A stretch of DNA of 64,000 nt. Origin: Pseudomonas lini. GTDB lineage: Bacteria; Pseudomonadota; Gammaproteobacteria; Pseudomonadales; Pseudomonadaceae. Below the pieces are notes generated by a model. It made no database searches and had not been told where the DNA came from. It saw only the letters and a list, made by a program, of their open reading frames with translations. A program made the position numbers and the translations under genes. Where the stretch lies: assembly GCF_001042905.1 (NCBI RefSeq), contig NZ_JYLB01000004.1, positions 1 through 64,000 on the forward strand, read 5' to 3'. This document shows, in pieces, positions 52,766 through 63,689 of the stretch. Position 1 is the stretch's first letter. Each line of letters starts with the position of its first letter.

Positions 52766-54316
52766 TTATTTCATGCCAAGCCGCTTGGCCATCCGTCCAA
52801 GGTTCGCCCGATCCAGACCCAGCTCCCGCGCCGCGCTGGCCCAGTTGTTCTGGTGCCGTTCCAGGCAAGCGCTGATCAGTTGGCGCTGATAATGTTCGGT
52901 GGCTTCACGCAAATCCCCTGAAACCAACACCGCCGCCGGCGCAGCATCCACCGGTTCTGGCGCGGGTTCAACGCTGCCGGGCAAGTCCAGATCCGCCGCA
53001 CTCAAACTGAGAATCTTCGGCCGTTGTTTGCAGTTGCCCAAGGCCTTCAGCGCACTGCGACCAATCAAATGCTCCAGCTCCCGCACGTTCCCCGGCCAGT
53101 CATACGTCAACAATGCCGCTTGCGCATCGCTGGTCAGGCGCAGGCTGTTGAGGCCCATGCGTGAGCGGTTTTGTTCCAGGAAATAGCCGCTGAGCAGCAA
53201 CACATCCCTACCGCGATCGCGCAGTGCGGGCACCAGCAACGGGTAAACGCTCAGGCGATGATAGAAGTCGGCACGGTAGCGACCGCTGCGCACTTCTTCG
53301 GCCAGGTCGCGGTTGGTCGCTGCGATCAATCGCACGTCGACCTGATGCTCCTTGTCTGAGCCCAAGCGTTGCAGTTGACCACTCTGCAGCACCCTCAATA
53401 ATTTGGCTTGCACCGTCAGCGACAGTTCGCCCACTTCGTCGAGGAACAACGTGCCGCCATTGGCCAGTTCGAACTTGCCGCGACGATCATTCGTCGCGCC
53501 GGTGAAAGCACCGCGCACATGGCCGAACAATTCGCTCTCCACCAGCGTGTCTGGCAGGGCGGCGCAATTGAGGCTGATGATCGGTTTGTCGGCCCGTGGG
53601 GATGCCGCGTGGATGGCCTGGGCAACCAGCTCTTTGCCGACTCCGGTTTCGCCGGTGATCAGCACCGTCAGGTCGCTGCCGCCCACCAGGCTGATCTCTT
53701 CCACCAGTCGTTTGTAAGTCTTGCTCTGGCCGATCATTTCGCGGTTCTGTTGGCCGCTGGCCTGACGGTAAACCTCGGCGCGCTGATGTTCGTCTTCGAC
53801 GCGATTGGCCAGCCGCTCGATGCGCTCGGCGGCGTTGACCGTGGCGGCGGCGAGGCTGGCGAAGGCTTGCAGGGCGTCCAGTTCGATCGGTTCGAAACGT
53901 TCAGGGTCGAGCGCGTCGAGGGTCAGCAAACCCCACGGACGCTCGTCGATAAACAGCGGGCAGCCCATGCAGTCGTGGACTTCCAGGTGATCGTGAAGAC
54001 CATCGACCAGACCGTCATAAGGGTCGGGCAAATCGCTGTCGGCGGCGAAGCGAGTCGGGCCGGGACTGCTGAGCAGTGCTTCGAAGCGTGGGTGTTCGCT
54101 GACCTTGAAACGTCGGCCCAGGGTGTCGGTGCTCAACCCGTCCACGGCCAGCGGCACCAGCCATTCGCCATCGAGTCGCAGCAGGGCCGCGGCGTCGCAA
54201 GGGAGCAGGGCGCGCATGGCTTCGAGCAGGCGTCGGTAGCGCTCGCCTTCGGGCAATTCGCGGGACAGGTCGGAGACCAGGGGCAGCAGGGTCGTGAGCA
54301 ATAATTTTGCAGTCAT
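52766..54316 (-). CDS. norR: Nitric-oxide-responsive sigma54 activator NorR
   Basis: A 516-residue bacterial enhancer-binding protein: an N-terminal GAF domain (about residues 20-170) that senses NO through non-heme iron in NorR; a central AAA+ domain with Walker A GETGVGKE near 220, the sigma54-contact loop GAFTGA and VFLDEVGELS-type Walker B (seen as TLFLDEVGELS); and a C-terminal Fis-type helix-turn-helix (WASAARELGLDRANLGRMAKRLG). It is divergent from hmp with three palindromes between them, the first overlapping the norR start codon. Confidence 0.93.
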   Translation of the reverse strand: MTAKLLLTTLLPLVSDLSRELPEGERYRRLLEAMRALLPCDAAALLRLDGEWLVPLAVDGLSTDTLGRRFKVSEHPRFEALLSSPGPTRFAADSDLPDPYDGLVDGLHDHLEVHDCMGCPLFIDERPWGLLTLDALDPERFEPIELDALQAFASLAAATVNAAERIERLANRVEDEHQRAEVYRQASGQQNREMIGQSKTYKRLVEEISLVGGSDLTVLITGETGVGKELVAQAIHAASPRADKPIISLNCAALPDTLVESELFGHVRGAFTGATNDRRGKFELANGGTLFLDEVGELSLTVQAKLLRVLQSGQLQRLGSDKEHQVDVRLIAATNRDLAEEVRSGRYRADFYHRLSVYPLLVPALRDRGRDVLLLSGYFLEQNRSRMGLNSLRLTSDAQAALLTYDWPGNVRELEHLIGRSALKALGNCKQRPKILSLSAADLDLPGSVEPAPEPVDAAPAAVLVSGDLREATEHYQRQLISACLERHQNNWASAARELGLDRANLGRMAKRLGMK

Positions 54317-54370
54317 AATGACTCCGTGTAGTCGGTATGACTATAAAGCGTTGTGTGTCGATATGACTAC
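54311..54370. promoter_or_regulatory. Three NorR-type palindromes between norR and hmp
   Basis: AGTCATAATGACT (54311-54323), TAGTCGGTATGACTA (54329-54343) and GTGTCGATATGACTAC (54355-54370), all of the form GTC-N5-GAC. They are likely enhancer sites for NorR activating hmp. The first contains the norR start codon, which suggests autoregulation. Confidence 0.75.
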
Positions 54371-54407
54371 TGTGTTTTTAATTTACTGATTTATAAGGAT
54401 TTAATTG

Positions 54408-54424
54408 TTGGCATGGAAACTGAT
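54408..54424 (+). promoter_or_regulatory. Sigma54-like promoter of hmp
   Basis: TTGGCATGGAAACTGAT: the -24 element TTGGCATG is good, while the -12 element has CTGAT rather than TTGC. Position, about 40 bases before hmp and downstream of the NorR sites, fits. Confidence 0.5.
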
Positions 54425-54463
54425 ACGTAAAGGTTATTCATATAAAGCCCAGGGGTTGCTCTT

Positions 54464-55645
54464 ATGCTTAGCGTTCAAGACCGTGCCATCGTCAAGTCCA
54501 CCGTGCCGTTGCTGGAAAGCGGCGGCGAAGCGTTGATCACTCACTTCTACCGCATGATGCTCTCCGAATATCCGGAAGTGCGCCCGTTGTTCAACCAGGC
54601 CCACCAGGCCAGCGGCGATCAGCCTCGCGCCTTGGCCAACGGTGTATTGATGTATGCGCGGCACATCGACCAGCTCGATCAGTTGGGCGACCTGGTGGCC
54701 AAGATCATCAACAAGCATGTGGCGCTGCAAATTCTTCCGGAACACTACCCTATTGTCGGCAGCTGCCTGTTGCGCGCGATCTCCGAAGTACTGGGCGAAG
54801 AGATTGCCACGCCTGAAGTGATGAGTGCCTGGGGCGCGGCCTACGGTCAATTGGCCGAGATCCTGATCGGCGCCGAAGCCAGCATCTACGACCAAAAAGC
54901 GCAGGCGCCGGGCGGCTGGCGTGGCGCGCGGGAATTCATCGTGGCGGCCAAGGTCGAGGAGAGCGCGGAAATCACCTCGTTCTACTTCGAACCGGCGGAC
55001 AAGGGGCTGATTCTCGCGGCAGAGCCTGGCCAGTACATCGGCATGAAACTGATCCTCGATGGCGAAGAAATTCGACGTAACTATTCGCTGTCGGCGCTGG
55101 CCAACAAGGGCCAGTACCGCATCAGCGTCAAGCGTGAAGCCGGCGGCCGCGCTTCCAACCATTTGCACGATCAACTGCACGTCGGCGCGAGCATCCTGCT
55201 GTTCCCGCCAGCGGGCGATTTCACCCTGACCGCCAGCGACAAACCGCTGGTGCTGATCAGTGGCGGCGTCGGCATCACCCCGACGCTGGCGATGCTCGAA
55301 GCGGCGCTGGCGACCGAGCGGCCGGTGCACTTTATTCACTGCGCGCGCAACGGTAGCGTGCATGCTTTCCGTGACTGGATCGATGGCCTGGCCGAGCGTC
55401 ATCCGCAGCTCAAGCGTTTTTATTGCTATGCCGAAGACGATGGCGTCAGCCCGGCGGCGGACAAGGTTGGCCTGTTGAGCCAGGCGCAACTTGGCGAGTG
55501 GTTGCCGGAACAGCGCGATGTGGATGCGTACTTCCTAGGGCCTAAAGGCTTCATGGCCGCGATCAAGCGTCACCTCAAGGCCTTGGGTGTGCCAGAGAAG
55601 CAGAGCCGTTACGAGTTCTTCGGGCCGGCTGCGGCGCTCGAATAA
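54464..55645 (+). CDS. hmp: Flavohemoprotein / nitric oxide dioxygenase
   Basis: A 393-residue flavohemoglobin converting NO and O2 to nitrate with NAD(P)H. The globin domain fills residues 1-138 (VPLLESGGEALITHFYRMM; proximal His in VNKHVALQ-type helix F, here IINKHVALQ). The FAD-binding barrel carries RRNYSLSAL, and the NAD domain carries LISGGVGITPTLAMLEAAL and FYCYAEDD. It ends with the FFGPAAALE tail usual for Hmp. It is divergent from norR and followed by a terminator. Confidence 0.96.
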   Translation: MLSVQDRAIVKSTVPLLESGGEALITHFYRMMLSEYPEVRPLFNQAHQASGDQPRALANGVLMYARHIDQLDQLGDLVAKIINKHVALQILPEHYPIVGSCLLRAISEVLGEEIATPEVMSAWGAAYGQLAEILIGAEASIYDQKAQAPGGWRGAREFIVAAKVEESAEITSFYFEPADKGLILAAEPGQYIGMKLILDGEEIRRNYSLSALANKGQYRISVKREAGGRASNHLHDQLHVGASILLFPPAGDFTLTASDKPLVLISGGVGITPTLAMLEAALATERPVHFIHCARNGSVHAFRDWIDGLAERHPQLKRFYCYAEDDGVSPAADKVGLLSQAQLGEWLPEQRDVDAYFLGPKGFMAAIKRHLKALGVPEKQSRYEFFGPAAALE

Positions 55646-55662
55646 CTGTTTGCGGTAATTCC

Positions 55663-55717
55663 TGAGGGCCGGGTTGGTGTTTCGCTTGTTAGCGAAGCAC
55701 CGACCCGGCCTTTTTTA
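55663..55717 (+). terminator. Intrinsic terminator after hmp
   Basis: GGGCCGGGTTGGTG / GCACCGACCCGGCC with an inner TTCGC/GCGAA stem, followed by TTTTTT. Confidence 0.85.
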
Positions 55718-55781
55718 CATTTGGCTAGCACCCGACCAGAGGCCGGGTATGAGGCTGCCTACCTGATTGACGGAAAATACA

Positions 55782-55798
55782 TAAAAGTCCAGTATGGA
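55782..55798 (+). promoter_or_regulatory. Candidate DauR operator at the binding-protein promoter
   Basis: TAAAAGTCCAGTATGGA, 15 of 17 identical to the motif in front of dauB. It overlaps a possible -10 (CAGTAT) placed 17 bases after TTGACG (55767-55772). Confidence 0.5.
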
Positions 55799-55858
55799 AT
55801 TCTAAGTACAAAAAAGGCATTTCCCCCGTTTCAGTTTTTTCTTCTGTCTTGCCAAACC

Positions 55859-55866
55859 AACAACAA
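55859..55866 (+). promoter_or_regulatory. AACAACAA CA motif (Hfq/Crc-type) in the leader
   Basis: An exact AANAANAA match 17 bases before the start codon of the binding-protein gene, where Hfq-Crc binding would block translation during catabolite repression in Pseudomonas. Motif match only. Confidence 0.45.
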
Positions 55867-55883
55867 CCCGCGAGAGAACGAAT

Positions 55884-56660
55884 ATGAAGAAATTCCCCCT
55901 CATCACCGGTCTGGCCTTGAGCCTGTTGGCGTGCAGTAGCGTGTTCGCCGCCGAGAAAAACCTGCGCATCGGCATCGAAGCGGCCTATCCGCCGTTCGCG
56001 TCCAAAACCCAGGAAGGCAAAATAGTCGGTTTCGACTACGACATCGGCAATGCCCTGTGCGCGCAGATGAAGGTCAAGTGTGAGTGGGTCGAAGGCGAGT
56101 TCGACGGTCTGATTCCTTCCCTGAAGGTGAAGAAAATCGACATGGCGCTATCGTCCATGACGATCAACGAAGACCGTAAGAAATCGGTGGATTTCACTCA
56201 TAAGTATTACTTCACCTCATCGCGTCTGGTGATGAAGGATGGCGCCGTAGTGGATGACCAGTACGCCAGCCTCAAGGGCAAGAATATCGGCGTGCAGCGC
56301 GCAACCACCACCGACCGTTACGCCACCGAGGTTTTCGAACCCAAGGGCATCAACGTCAAGCGCTACGGCAACAACGAAGAAATCTACATGGATCTGGCGG
56401 CCGGTCGTCTCGATGCGATTTTTGCCGACACCATTCCATTGAATGACTTCCTGTCGATGCCTCGTGGCAAAGGCTACGCATTCGTAGGTCCGGAGTTGAA
56501 GGATCCGAAATACGTGGGCGAGGGCGCCGGGATTGCCGTGCGCAAGGGCAACACGCAGTTGGTGGCGGATCTGAACAAGGCGATCGACGAGATTCGCGCT
56601 AGTGGCGAGTATCAGAAGATTTCGCAGAAGTACTTCAGGTCGGATATTTACGGCGACTGA
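55884..56660 (+). CDS. Periplasmic basic amino-acid binding protein (ABC transporter)
   Basis: A 258-residue solute-binding protein of the HisJ/ArgT type with a signal peptide (to about residue 22, SSVFAAEKN). The family core is [33 protein letters not shown], and [20 protein letters not shown] and [18 protein letters not shown] follow. It lies beside dauR-dauA-dauB, as the binding-protein gene PA3865 does in P. aeruginosa, and shares an upstream motif with dauB, so D- or L-arginine is the likely ligand. No permease or ATPase genes are adjacent. An ATG at 55721 in another frame is not used. Confidence 0.9.
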   Translation: MKKFPLITGLALSLLACSSVFAAEKNLRIGIEAAYPPFASKTQEGKIVGFDYDIGNALCAQMKVKCEWVEGEFDGLIPSLKVKKIDMALSSMTINEDRKKSVDFTHKYYFTSSRLVMKDGAVVDDQYASLKGKNIGVQRATTTDRYATEVFEPKGINVKRYGNNEEIYMDLAAGRLDAIFADTIPLNDFLSMPRGKGYAFVGPELKDPKYVGEGAGIAVRKGNTQLVADLNKAIDEIRASGEYQKISQKYFRSDIYGD

Positions 56661-56668
56661 TAAATCGC

Positions 56669-56755
56669 CTTCGCGAGCAAGCCCGCTCCCACATTCGATC
56701 GCATTTCTTCAGGAAGAACTCGATCAACTGTGGGAGCGGGCTTGCTCGCGAAGGG
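56669..56755. repeat. REP (type A) inverted pair
   Basis: CCTTCGCGAGCAAGCCCGCT and its complement around a 35-base spacer, between the convergent binding-protein gene and dauR. Confidence 0.85.
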
Positions 56756-56784
56756 GCCCTATCAGGCTGTACACATCTTAGGGC

Positions 56785-57426
56785 TCAGCCCTTCAATTCC
56801 TTCAAATGCTTGTACACCGTCGCCCGCCCCATGTTCAGCACATTGGCCACATAGTTGGAGGCGCTTTTGCCTTTGAAGGCGCCTTCGGCGTGCAGCGCCA
56901 GCACCAGTTCGCGTTTGTGGTCGCGGGTCAGCACGTTCAGGCTCAACTGACGTTCGCGCAACCAGGCGTGCAGAAAGGTGTTGATCCGTTCCTGCCAGTC
57001 ATCGCGAAACAGTGAGTCCGGTTGCGGGATCAGCTTGGTCGGCGACAGGAACAAATCCAGCGCCGCTTTCGCGTTCTCGAACAGCGAGATATTCAGGTTG
57101 ATGCACAGCACCGCCAGCGGACGACCCTCGCTGTCGCGCAGCACGCTGCTGAGGCTGCGAATTTTCTGGCCGTCCCAGTTGAGCTTTTCGTACGGCCCGA
57201 TGTTTCGTTCGCTGACCTCTTCGCTGAGCATGTCTTCCAGCGAGGAGTCGTCGCCGATTTCCCGTTTGGACAGGTTGTTGGCGATGTAATCGACCTTTTG
57301 CGTGCGCAGGTCGTGCAGCACCACCTCGGCGTGAGGGAAGAACAACGTGGCGATCGCATCGGCAATCGCACGGAAGTTGTCCATGGACGTAGCGTCCAGG
57401 GCCGAGTCTTTTTCAGGTGCGTTCAT
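56785..57426 (-). CDS. dauR: DauR-type (YheO/PAS-HTH) transcriptional regulator
   Basis: A 213-residue regulator with an N-terminal YheO-like PAS domain (about residues 15-125, AIADAIATLFFPHAEVVLHDL and VLRDSEGRPLAVLCINLNIS) and a C-terminal DauR-like helix-turn-helix (about 155-212, SASNYVANVLNMGRATVYKHLKELKG). In P. aeruginosa DauR represses dauBAR and is relieved by D-arginine. Here it follows dauA by 98 bases on the same strand. The symbol rests on the neighbours as well as the domain architecture. Confidence 0.88.
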   Translation of the reverse strand: MNAPEKDSALDATSMDNFRAIADAIATLFFPHAEVVLHDLRTQKVDYIANNLSKREIGDDSSLEDMLSEEVSERNIGPYEKLNWDGQKIRSLSSVLRDSEGRPLAVLCINLNISLFENAKAALDLFLSPTKLIPQPDSLFRDDWQERINTFLHAWLRERQLSLNVLTRDHKRELVLALHAEGAFKGKSASNYVANVLNMGRATVYKHLKELKG

Positions 57427-57524
57427 ACAGTGGAACTCCAGGCAGCGTCAGCGCCCCGTTAAAAAGGGGGCGCTGGAAGTTTGCCGCAATCGTGTGGACA
57501 CGTCACCTGAGGGGAGGATCAGGA

Positions 57525-58688
<1,164 letters not shown>

Positions 58689-58701
58689 TTAGAGATCCTC
58701 T

Positions 58702-58792
58702 GTAGGAGCTGCCGAGTGAAACGAGGCTGCGATCTTTTGACTTTGCTTTTTAAAGGCAAGATCAAAAGATCGCAGCCTTCGGCAGCTCCTAC
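58702..58792. repeat. REP (type B) pair with unequal arms inside the dau group
   Basis: Left arm GAGCTGCCGAGTGAAACGAG (long form), right arm standard. It separates dauB from dauA, which are expected to be co-transcribed, so it may set their relative transcript levels. Confidence 0.8.
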
Positions 58793-58806
58793 AGGGGTTT
58801 GTGGTG

Positions 58807-59754
58807 TTAGCGCTGTAGGCGGTAAAGGGCATTGGCCAGGGCGATGTCTTCCAGGCCCAGGCCGATGGAGCGGAAGAACACCGAGCGGTCGTATTCAGGG
58901 CGCTGGACTTTTTCGCTGAGCAAGTCGGGCAGGTCGCCGACAATCGAACGCTTGTCCCAGCCATGCTGCTCGCCGGCGATCAGCATTTCACCGGCCGAGC
59001 CCGGAGTGGTCTGACGATAGTCACAGAACACCTGCATGTCATTGAGGCTCTGCGGTGGCACTTCATGGGCGCGTGGGGCGTTGGTGCTGATGGAAGTGAT
59101 CAGCGCCGGTTTGCTCAAAATCGACGGGTCGATTACCGGTCCGGCGGACGAGGTGCAGAGCATGATCACGTCGGCGTCCTGAATCGCAGCTTCGCAACTG
59201 TCGGCGAGGGCCAGTCGTGGATCAAGGCTTTTGAGCTGTGCCAGCGCTTCGGGATTCTTGTCGCTCAGGCTCGGCGAGTAGAGGCTGATGCTTTGCCAGT
59301 CTCGCAGGCCCTTGACGTAGTGCAGGTGCGCTTGGGCTACCTTGCCGCTGCCGATGATCGTCAGACGCTGGGCCTTCAGCGGCGCGAGCGCATCAACCGC
59401 CACCGCCGTCGTCGCGGCGGTGCGTGCGGTGGTCAGTTCACCGGCATCGCAGAGCAGCAGCGGCTGGCCGGTCTGCATCGACATCAGCAGCGTCCAGGCG
59501 GTCACCAACGGGCCTTGCTCGCGCACGATGTAAGGCGACGTCTTGACGCCATATACCCCGTCTTCGGCCAGCACACCCAGGTAGTTGATGAAGTCCCCGG
59601 CACCCTGCGGGAATTCCACCAGCTGTTGCGCCGGCTGCACGGCATGCCCGGCGGCCAGGTCGCGGAACAGCTTGCGCAGGATCTGCGGCACGTCAACGTG
59701 TGCCAGCAGTTCGCGGGCTTGAGGTTGGGTGATCACGTAAGGCGTGCTGGGCAT
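58807..59754 (-). CDS. dauB: DauB, ornithine cyclodeaminase-family NAD(P)-dependent enzyme
   Basis: A 315-residue protein of the ornithine cyclodeaminase/mu-crystallin family. The Rossmann motif TIIGSGKVAQAHLHYVKGL lies near residues 128-146, with IMLCTSSAGPVIDPSIL later. In the P. aeruginosa system DauB reduces 2-ketoarginine (iminoarginine) to L-arginine, completing racemisation with DauA. The ATG at 59754 is chosen over an upstream one at 59793 that lies within the promoter palindrome and lacks a ribosome site. Confidence 0.9.
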   Translation of the reverse strand: MPSTPYVITQPQARELLAHVDVPQILRKLFRDLAAGHAVQPAQQLVEFPQGAGDFINYLGVLAEDGVYGVKTSPYIVREQGPLVTAWTLLMSMQTGQPLLLCDAGELTTARTAATTAVAVDALAPLKAQRLTIIGSGKVAQAHLHYVKGLRDWQSISLYSPSLSDKNPEALAQLKSLDPRLALADSCEAAIQDADVIMLCTSSAGPVIDPSILSKPALITSISTNAPRAHEVPPQSLNDMQVFCDYRQTTPGSAGEMLIAGEQHGWDKRSIVGDLPDLLSEKVQRPEYDRSVFFRSIGLGLEDIALANALYRLQR

Positions 59755-59787
59755 GGTCGGCTCCGGGCGCTGAAAGTAAACTAATTT

Positions 59788-59805
59788 GTCCATTATGGAC
59801 TTTTA
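59788..59805 (-). promoter_or_regulatory. Candidate DauR operator at the dauB promoter
   Basis: A perfect 13-base palindrome GTCCATTATGGAC (59788-59800). Read on the minus strand as TAAAAGTCCATAATGGA it matches the motif at 55782 in 15 of 17 positions. It overlaps a -10-like CATAAT with TTGCTC 16 bases upstream. Confidence 0.5.
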
Positions 59806-59841
59806 GTTGTCTCGAGCAAGCTCCTTTGAAAAAAGCCGGAC

Positions 59842-59873
59842 GAAAAAAAAGCGCAGTCCGTTTCCGGCTGCGC
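59842..59873 (-). terminator. Intrinsic terminator of rhlB
   Basis: On the minus strand, GCGCAG and CTGCGC arms enclose an imperfect CCG/CGG inner stem, followed by eight T. It lies 20 bases after rhlB. Confidence 0.8.
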
Positions 59874-59892
59874 CTCTTTCTGTAAGCCCGAG

Positions 59893-61380
59893 TTACGGGC
59901 GCTTGCGCTCAACCGCCCGCAGCAGATGCGTCGGTGGCGTTTCACAACTGATCTTGCGACCCAGCAACGCCTCGATGGACGGTAGCTGGTAGGAGTCGTC
60001 TTCACCGGCAAAGCTGATGGACACGCCATCCGCGCCGGCACGACCGGTACGACCGATGCGGTGCACATAGTCGTCCGGGACTTCCGGCAGGGTGAAGTTG
60101 ATCACGTGGCTGATGCCGTCGATGTGAATGCCGCGACCGGCAACATCGGTGGCCACCAGCACGCGGATCTTGCCTTCGCGGAAACCTTCCAGGGTCTTGA
60201 TGCGCTTGTGCTGCGGCACATCGCCAGACAGTTGCGCCGCGTTGACGCCATCGCGTACCAGGCGTTCTTCGATGCGCCGCACTTCATCCTTGCGGTTGGC
60301 GAAGACCATCACCCGTTCCCAGCCGTTATCGTTGACCAGGTTGTAGAGCAGTTTGTATTTGTCGGCACCGGCCACCGCGTAGATGTGTTGCTCAACGTTT
60401 TCGCTGGCCACGTTCTGCGCTTCGATCTCGACGATCGACGGGTCGGTGGTCCATTGCTTGGCGAGGTTCATCACGTCTTCGGTGAAGGTCGCGGAGAACA
60501 GCAGCGTCTGACGCTCGTTCTTCGGCGGAGTCTGGCGAATGATCTGACGCACTTGTGGGATGAAACCCATGTCGAGCATCCGGTCGGCTTCGTCCAGCAC
60601 CATGACTTCGACCATGTCCAGGTGCACATCGCCGCGCTGGTTGAAATCGAGCAAGCGGCCCGGTGTCGCGACGAGAATGTCGCAGTGACGGGCTTCGAGG
60701 TGCTTGAGTTGCTTGTCGAAGTCCATGCCGCCGACAAATGTCATGACGTTGAGGCCGGTGTACTTGGTCAGGTCGGCTGCGTCCTTGGCGATCTGCACCA
60801 CCAGTTCCCGGGTCGGGGCGATGATCAGTGCCCGCGGTTCACCCATGTAGCGCTCTTTGGGCGGCGGGGTTTGCAGCAGCTGAGTGATGATCGAAATCAG
60901 GAAGGCGGCGGTTTTGCCGGTGCCGGTCTGGGCGCGACCGATGGCGTCTTTGCCCGCGAGGGTGAAGCCAAGCACCTGCGCCTGGATCGGCGTGCAATAC
61001 GGAAAGCCCAGGTCCTGAATGGCGTGCATCAGTTCGGGGGCGAGTTTGAAATCGTGGAAGCGGGTTTTGCCTTCCTGGGGTTCGACGACGAAGTCTTCGA
61101 GTTTCCAGGGAATAACCGGCGCTTTTGGCTTTGGTTCGCGACGCGGTTTTGGCGGTTTCGGGGTTTCGCTGCGCGGCTGCTCAGAGGCGATGGCCGGGGC
61201 TGCGGGGGCGGTCGGTGTGGTCACCGGCTCGTGTTTCGGTGCCGCTACGGTTGCGGTCCGGCCAGGCTGATTACCGTCGGTGCGGTGGCTGGGAGTATGA
61301 GAAGGAGCGCTGGAGACTGGCGCGAGCTGCTCAGTCTCGCTTTTACCGAACATTTTCTTGAGTGCTTTGAGCACGGTCAT
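59893..61380 (-). CDS. rhlB: DEAD-box RNA helicase RhlB
   Basis: A 495-residue ATP-dependent RNA helicase. A low-complexity N-terminal extension of about 115 residues (Pro/Ala/Lys-rich) precedes the helicase core. Q motif [12 protein letters not shown], Walker [35 protein letters not shown], and domain-two motifs ([24 protein letters not shown]) are all intact. RhlB unwinds RNA for the degradosome in gamma-proteobacteria. It stands alone between terminators. Confidence 0.93.
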   Translation of the reverse strand: MTVLKALKKMFGKSETEQLAPVSSAPSHTPSHRTDGNQPGRTATVAAPKHEPVTTPTAPAAPAIASEQPRSETPKPPKPRREPKPKAPVIPWKLEDFVVEPQEGKTRFHDFKLAPELMHAIQDLGFPYCTPIQAQVLGFTLAGKDAIGRAQTGTGKTAAFLISIITQLLQTPPPKERYMGEPRALIIAPTRELVVQIAKDAADLTKYTGLNVMTFVGGMDFDKQLKHLEARHCDILVATPGRLLDFNQRGDVHLDMVEVMVLDEADRMLDMGFIPQVRQIIRQTPPKNERQTLLFSATFTEDVMNLAKQWTTDPSIVEIEAQNVASENVEQHIYAVAGADKYKLLYNLVNDNGWERVMVFANRKDEVRRIEERLVRDGVNAAQLSGDVPQHKRIKTLEGFREGKIRVLVATDVAGRGIHIDGISHVINFTLPEVPDDYVHRIGRTGRAGADGVSISFAGEDDSYQLPSIEALLGRKISCETPPTHLLRAVERKRP

Positions 61381-61465
61381 CTCATCAATTGGTTAAGGAA
61401 TATACGCCGGCCAGTGTAATGCAAGAATCAGGCGCGGCGTAGTGGGATGGATCAATGGGTAGCTT

Positions 61466-62592
<1,127 letters not shown>

Positions 62593-63624
62593 ATGAAGAT
62601 GTTGAAATCCACCCTGGCCGTCGTGACTGCAGCCGCAGTGCTCGGTGTCAGTGGGTTCGCTCAGGCGGGTGCAACCCTGGATGCAGTACAGAAGAAAGGT
62701 TTCGTACAGTGCGGTGTAAGTGACGGTTTGCCGGGTTTCTCGGTTCCGGACTCCACTGGCAAGATCGTCGGTATCGACGCTGATTTCTGCCGTGCTGTGG
62801 CCGCTGCCGTTTTCGGTGATGCGACCAAGGTCAAATTCAGCCAGTTGAACGCCAAAGAGCGCTTCACCGCGCTGCAGTCCGGTGAAATCGACATCTTGTC
62901 GCGCAACACCACCATGACCAGCTCCCGTGACGCAGGTATGGGCCTGAAATTCCCAGGCTTCATCACCTACTACGACGGCATCGGCTTCCTGGTGAACAAC
63001 AAGTTGGGCGTCAAGAGCGCCAAAGAGCTGGATGGCGCGACCATCTGCATCCAGGCCGGTACTACCACTGAACTGAACGTTTCCGACTACTTCCGCGGCA
63101 ACGGTCTGAAATACACCCCGATCACCTTCGACACCTCCGACGAAAGCGCCAAGTCGCTTGAATCCGGTCGTTGCGACGTGCTGACCTCCGACAAGTCCCA
63201 GTTGTTCGCCCAGCGCAGCAAGCTGGCCTCTCCGAAGGACTACGTGGTTCTACCGGAAACCATCTCCAAAGAACCGCTGGGTCCGGTCGTACGTAATGGC
63301 GACGACGAGTGGCTGGCTGTCGTGCGTTGGACTGGTTACGCCATGCTCAATGCTGAAGAAGCAGGCATCACTTCGGCGAACGTCGAAGCCGAAGCCAAAG
63401 CCACCAAGAACCCGGACGTCGCTCGTCTGCTGGGCTCTGACGGTGAGTACGGCAAAGACTTGAAAGTGAAGAAAGACTGGGTCGTCCAGATCATCAAGCA
63501 AGTCGGTAACTACGGCGAAGTGTTCGAGAAGAACCTCGGCAAGAAAACTCCGCTGGAAATCGACCGCGGGCTGAACGCTCTGTGGAACGCTGGCGGCATT
63601 CAATACGCACCACCAGTGCGCTGA
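62593..63624 (+). CDS. aapJ: General L-amino acid ABC transporter, periplasmic binding protein
   Basis: A 343-residue binding protein of the AapJ/BztA type, longer than ordinary HisJ-type proteins. The signal peptide ends near residue 25 (GVSGFAQAGATLD). The family core is VQCGVSDGLPGFSVPDSTGKIVGIDADFCRAVAAAVFGD, with ALQSGEIDILSRNTTMTSSRD following. It collects many L-amino acids for the AapQMP complex; aapQ starts 65 bases later. A TGGAGG site precedes the ATG. Confidence 0.95.
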   Translation: MKMLKSTLAVVTAAAVLGVSGFAQAGATLDAVQKKGFVQCGVSDGLPGFSVPDSTGKIVGIDADFCRAVAAAVFGDATKVKFSQLNAKERFTALQSGEIDILSRNTTMTSSRDAGMGLKFPGFITYYDGIGFLVNNKLGVKSAKELDGATICIQAGTTTELNVSDYFRGNGLKYTPITFDTSDESAKSLESGRCDVLTSDKSQLFAQRSKLASPKDYVVLPETISKEPLGPVVRNGDDEWLAVVRWTGYAMLNAEEAGITSANVEAEAKATKNPDVARLLGSDGEYGKDLKVKKDWVVQIIKQVGNYGEVFEKNLGKKTPLEIDRGLNALWNAGGIQYAPPVR

Positions 63625-63689
63625 TGGTTCTATCACCCGGCGGGCCAACCGCCGGGTGATGTTCTGTTCCATTATTTCCGGGGCACTTC

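Noticed and set aside
55721..55939. 72-codon frame overlapping the start of the arginine-type binding protein
   Set aside because: It crosses the putative promoter and runs out of frame into the binding-protein gene, which has a clear signal peptide and start.
59755..59793. Upstream ATG extension of dauB (59793)
   Set aside because: The extension lies over the promoter palindrome and has no ribosome site; the family start fits 59754.
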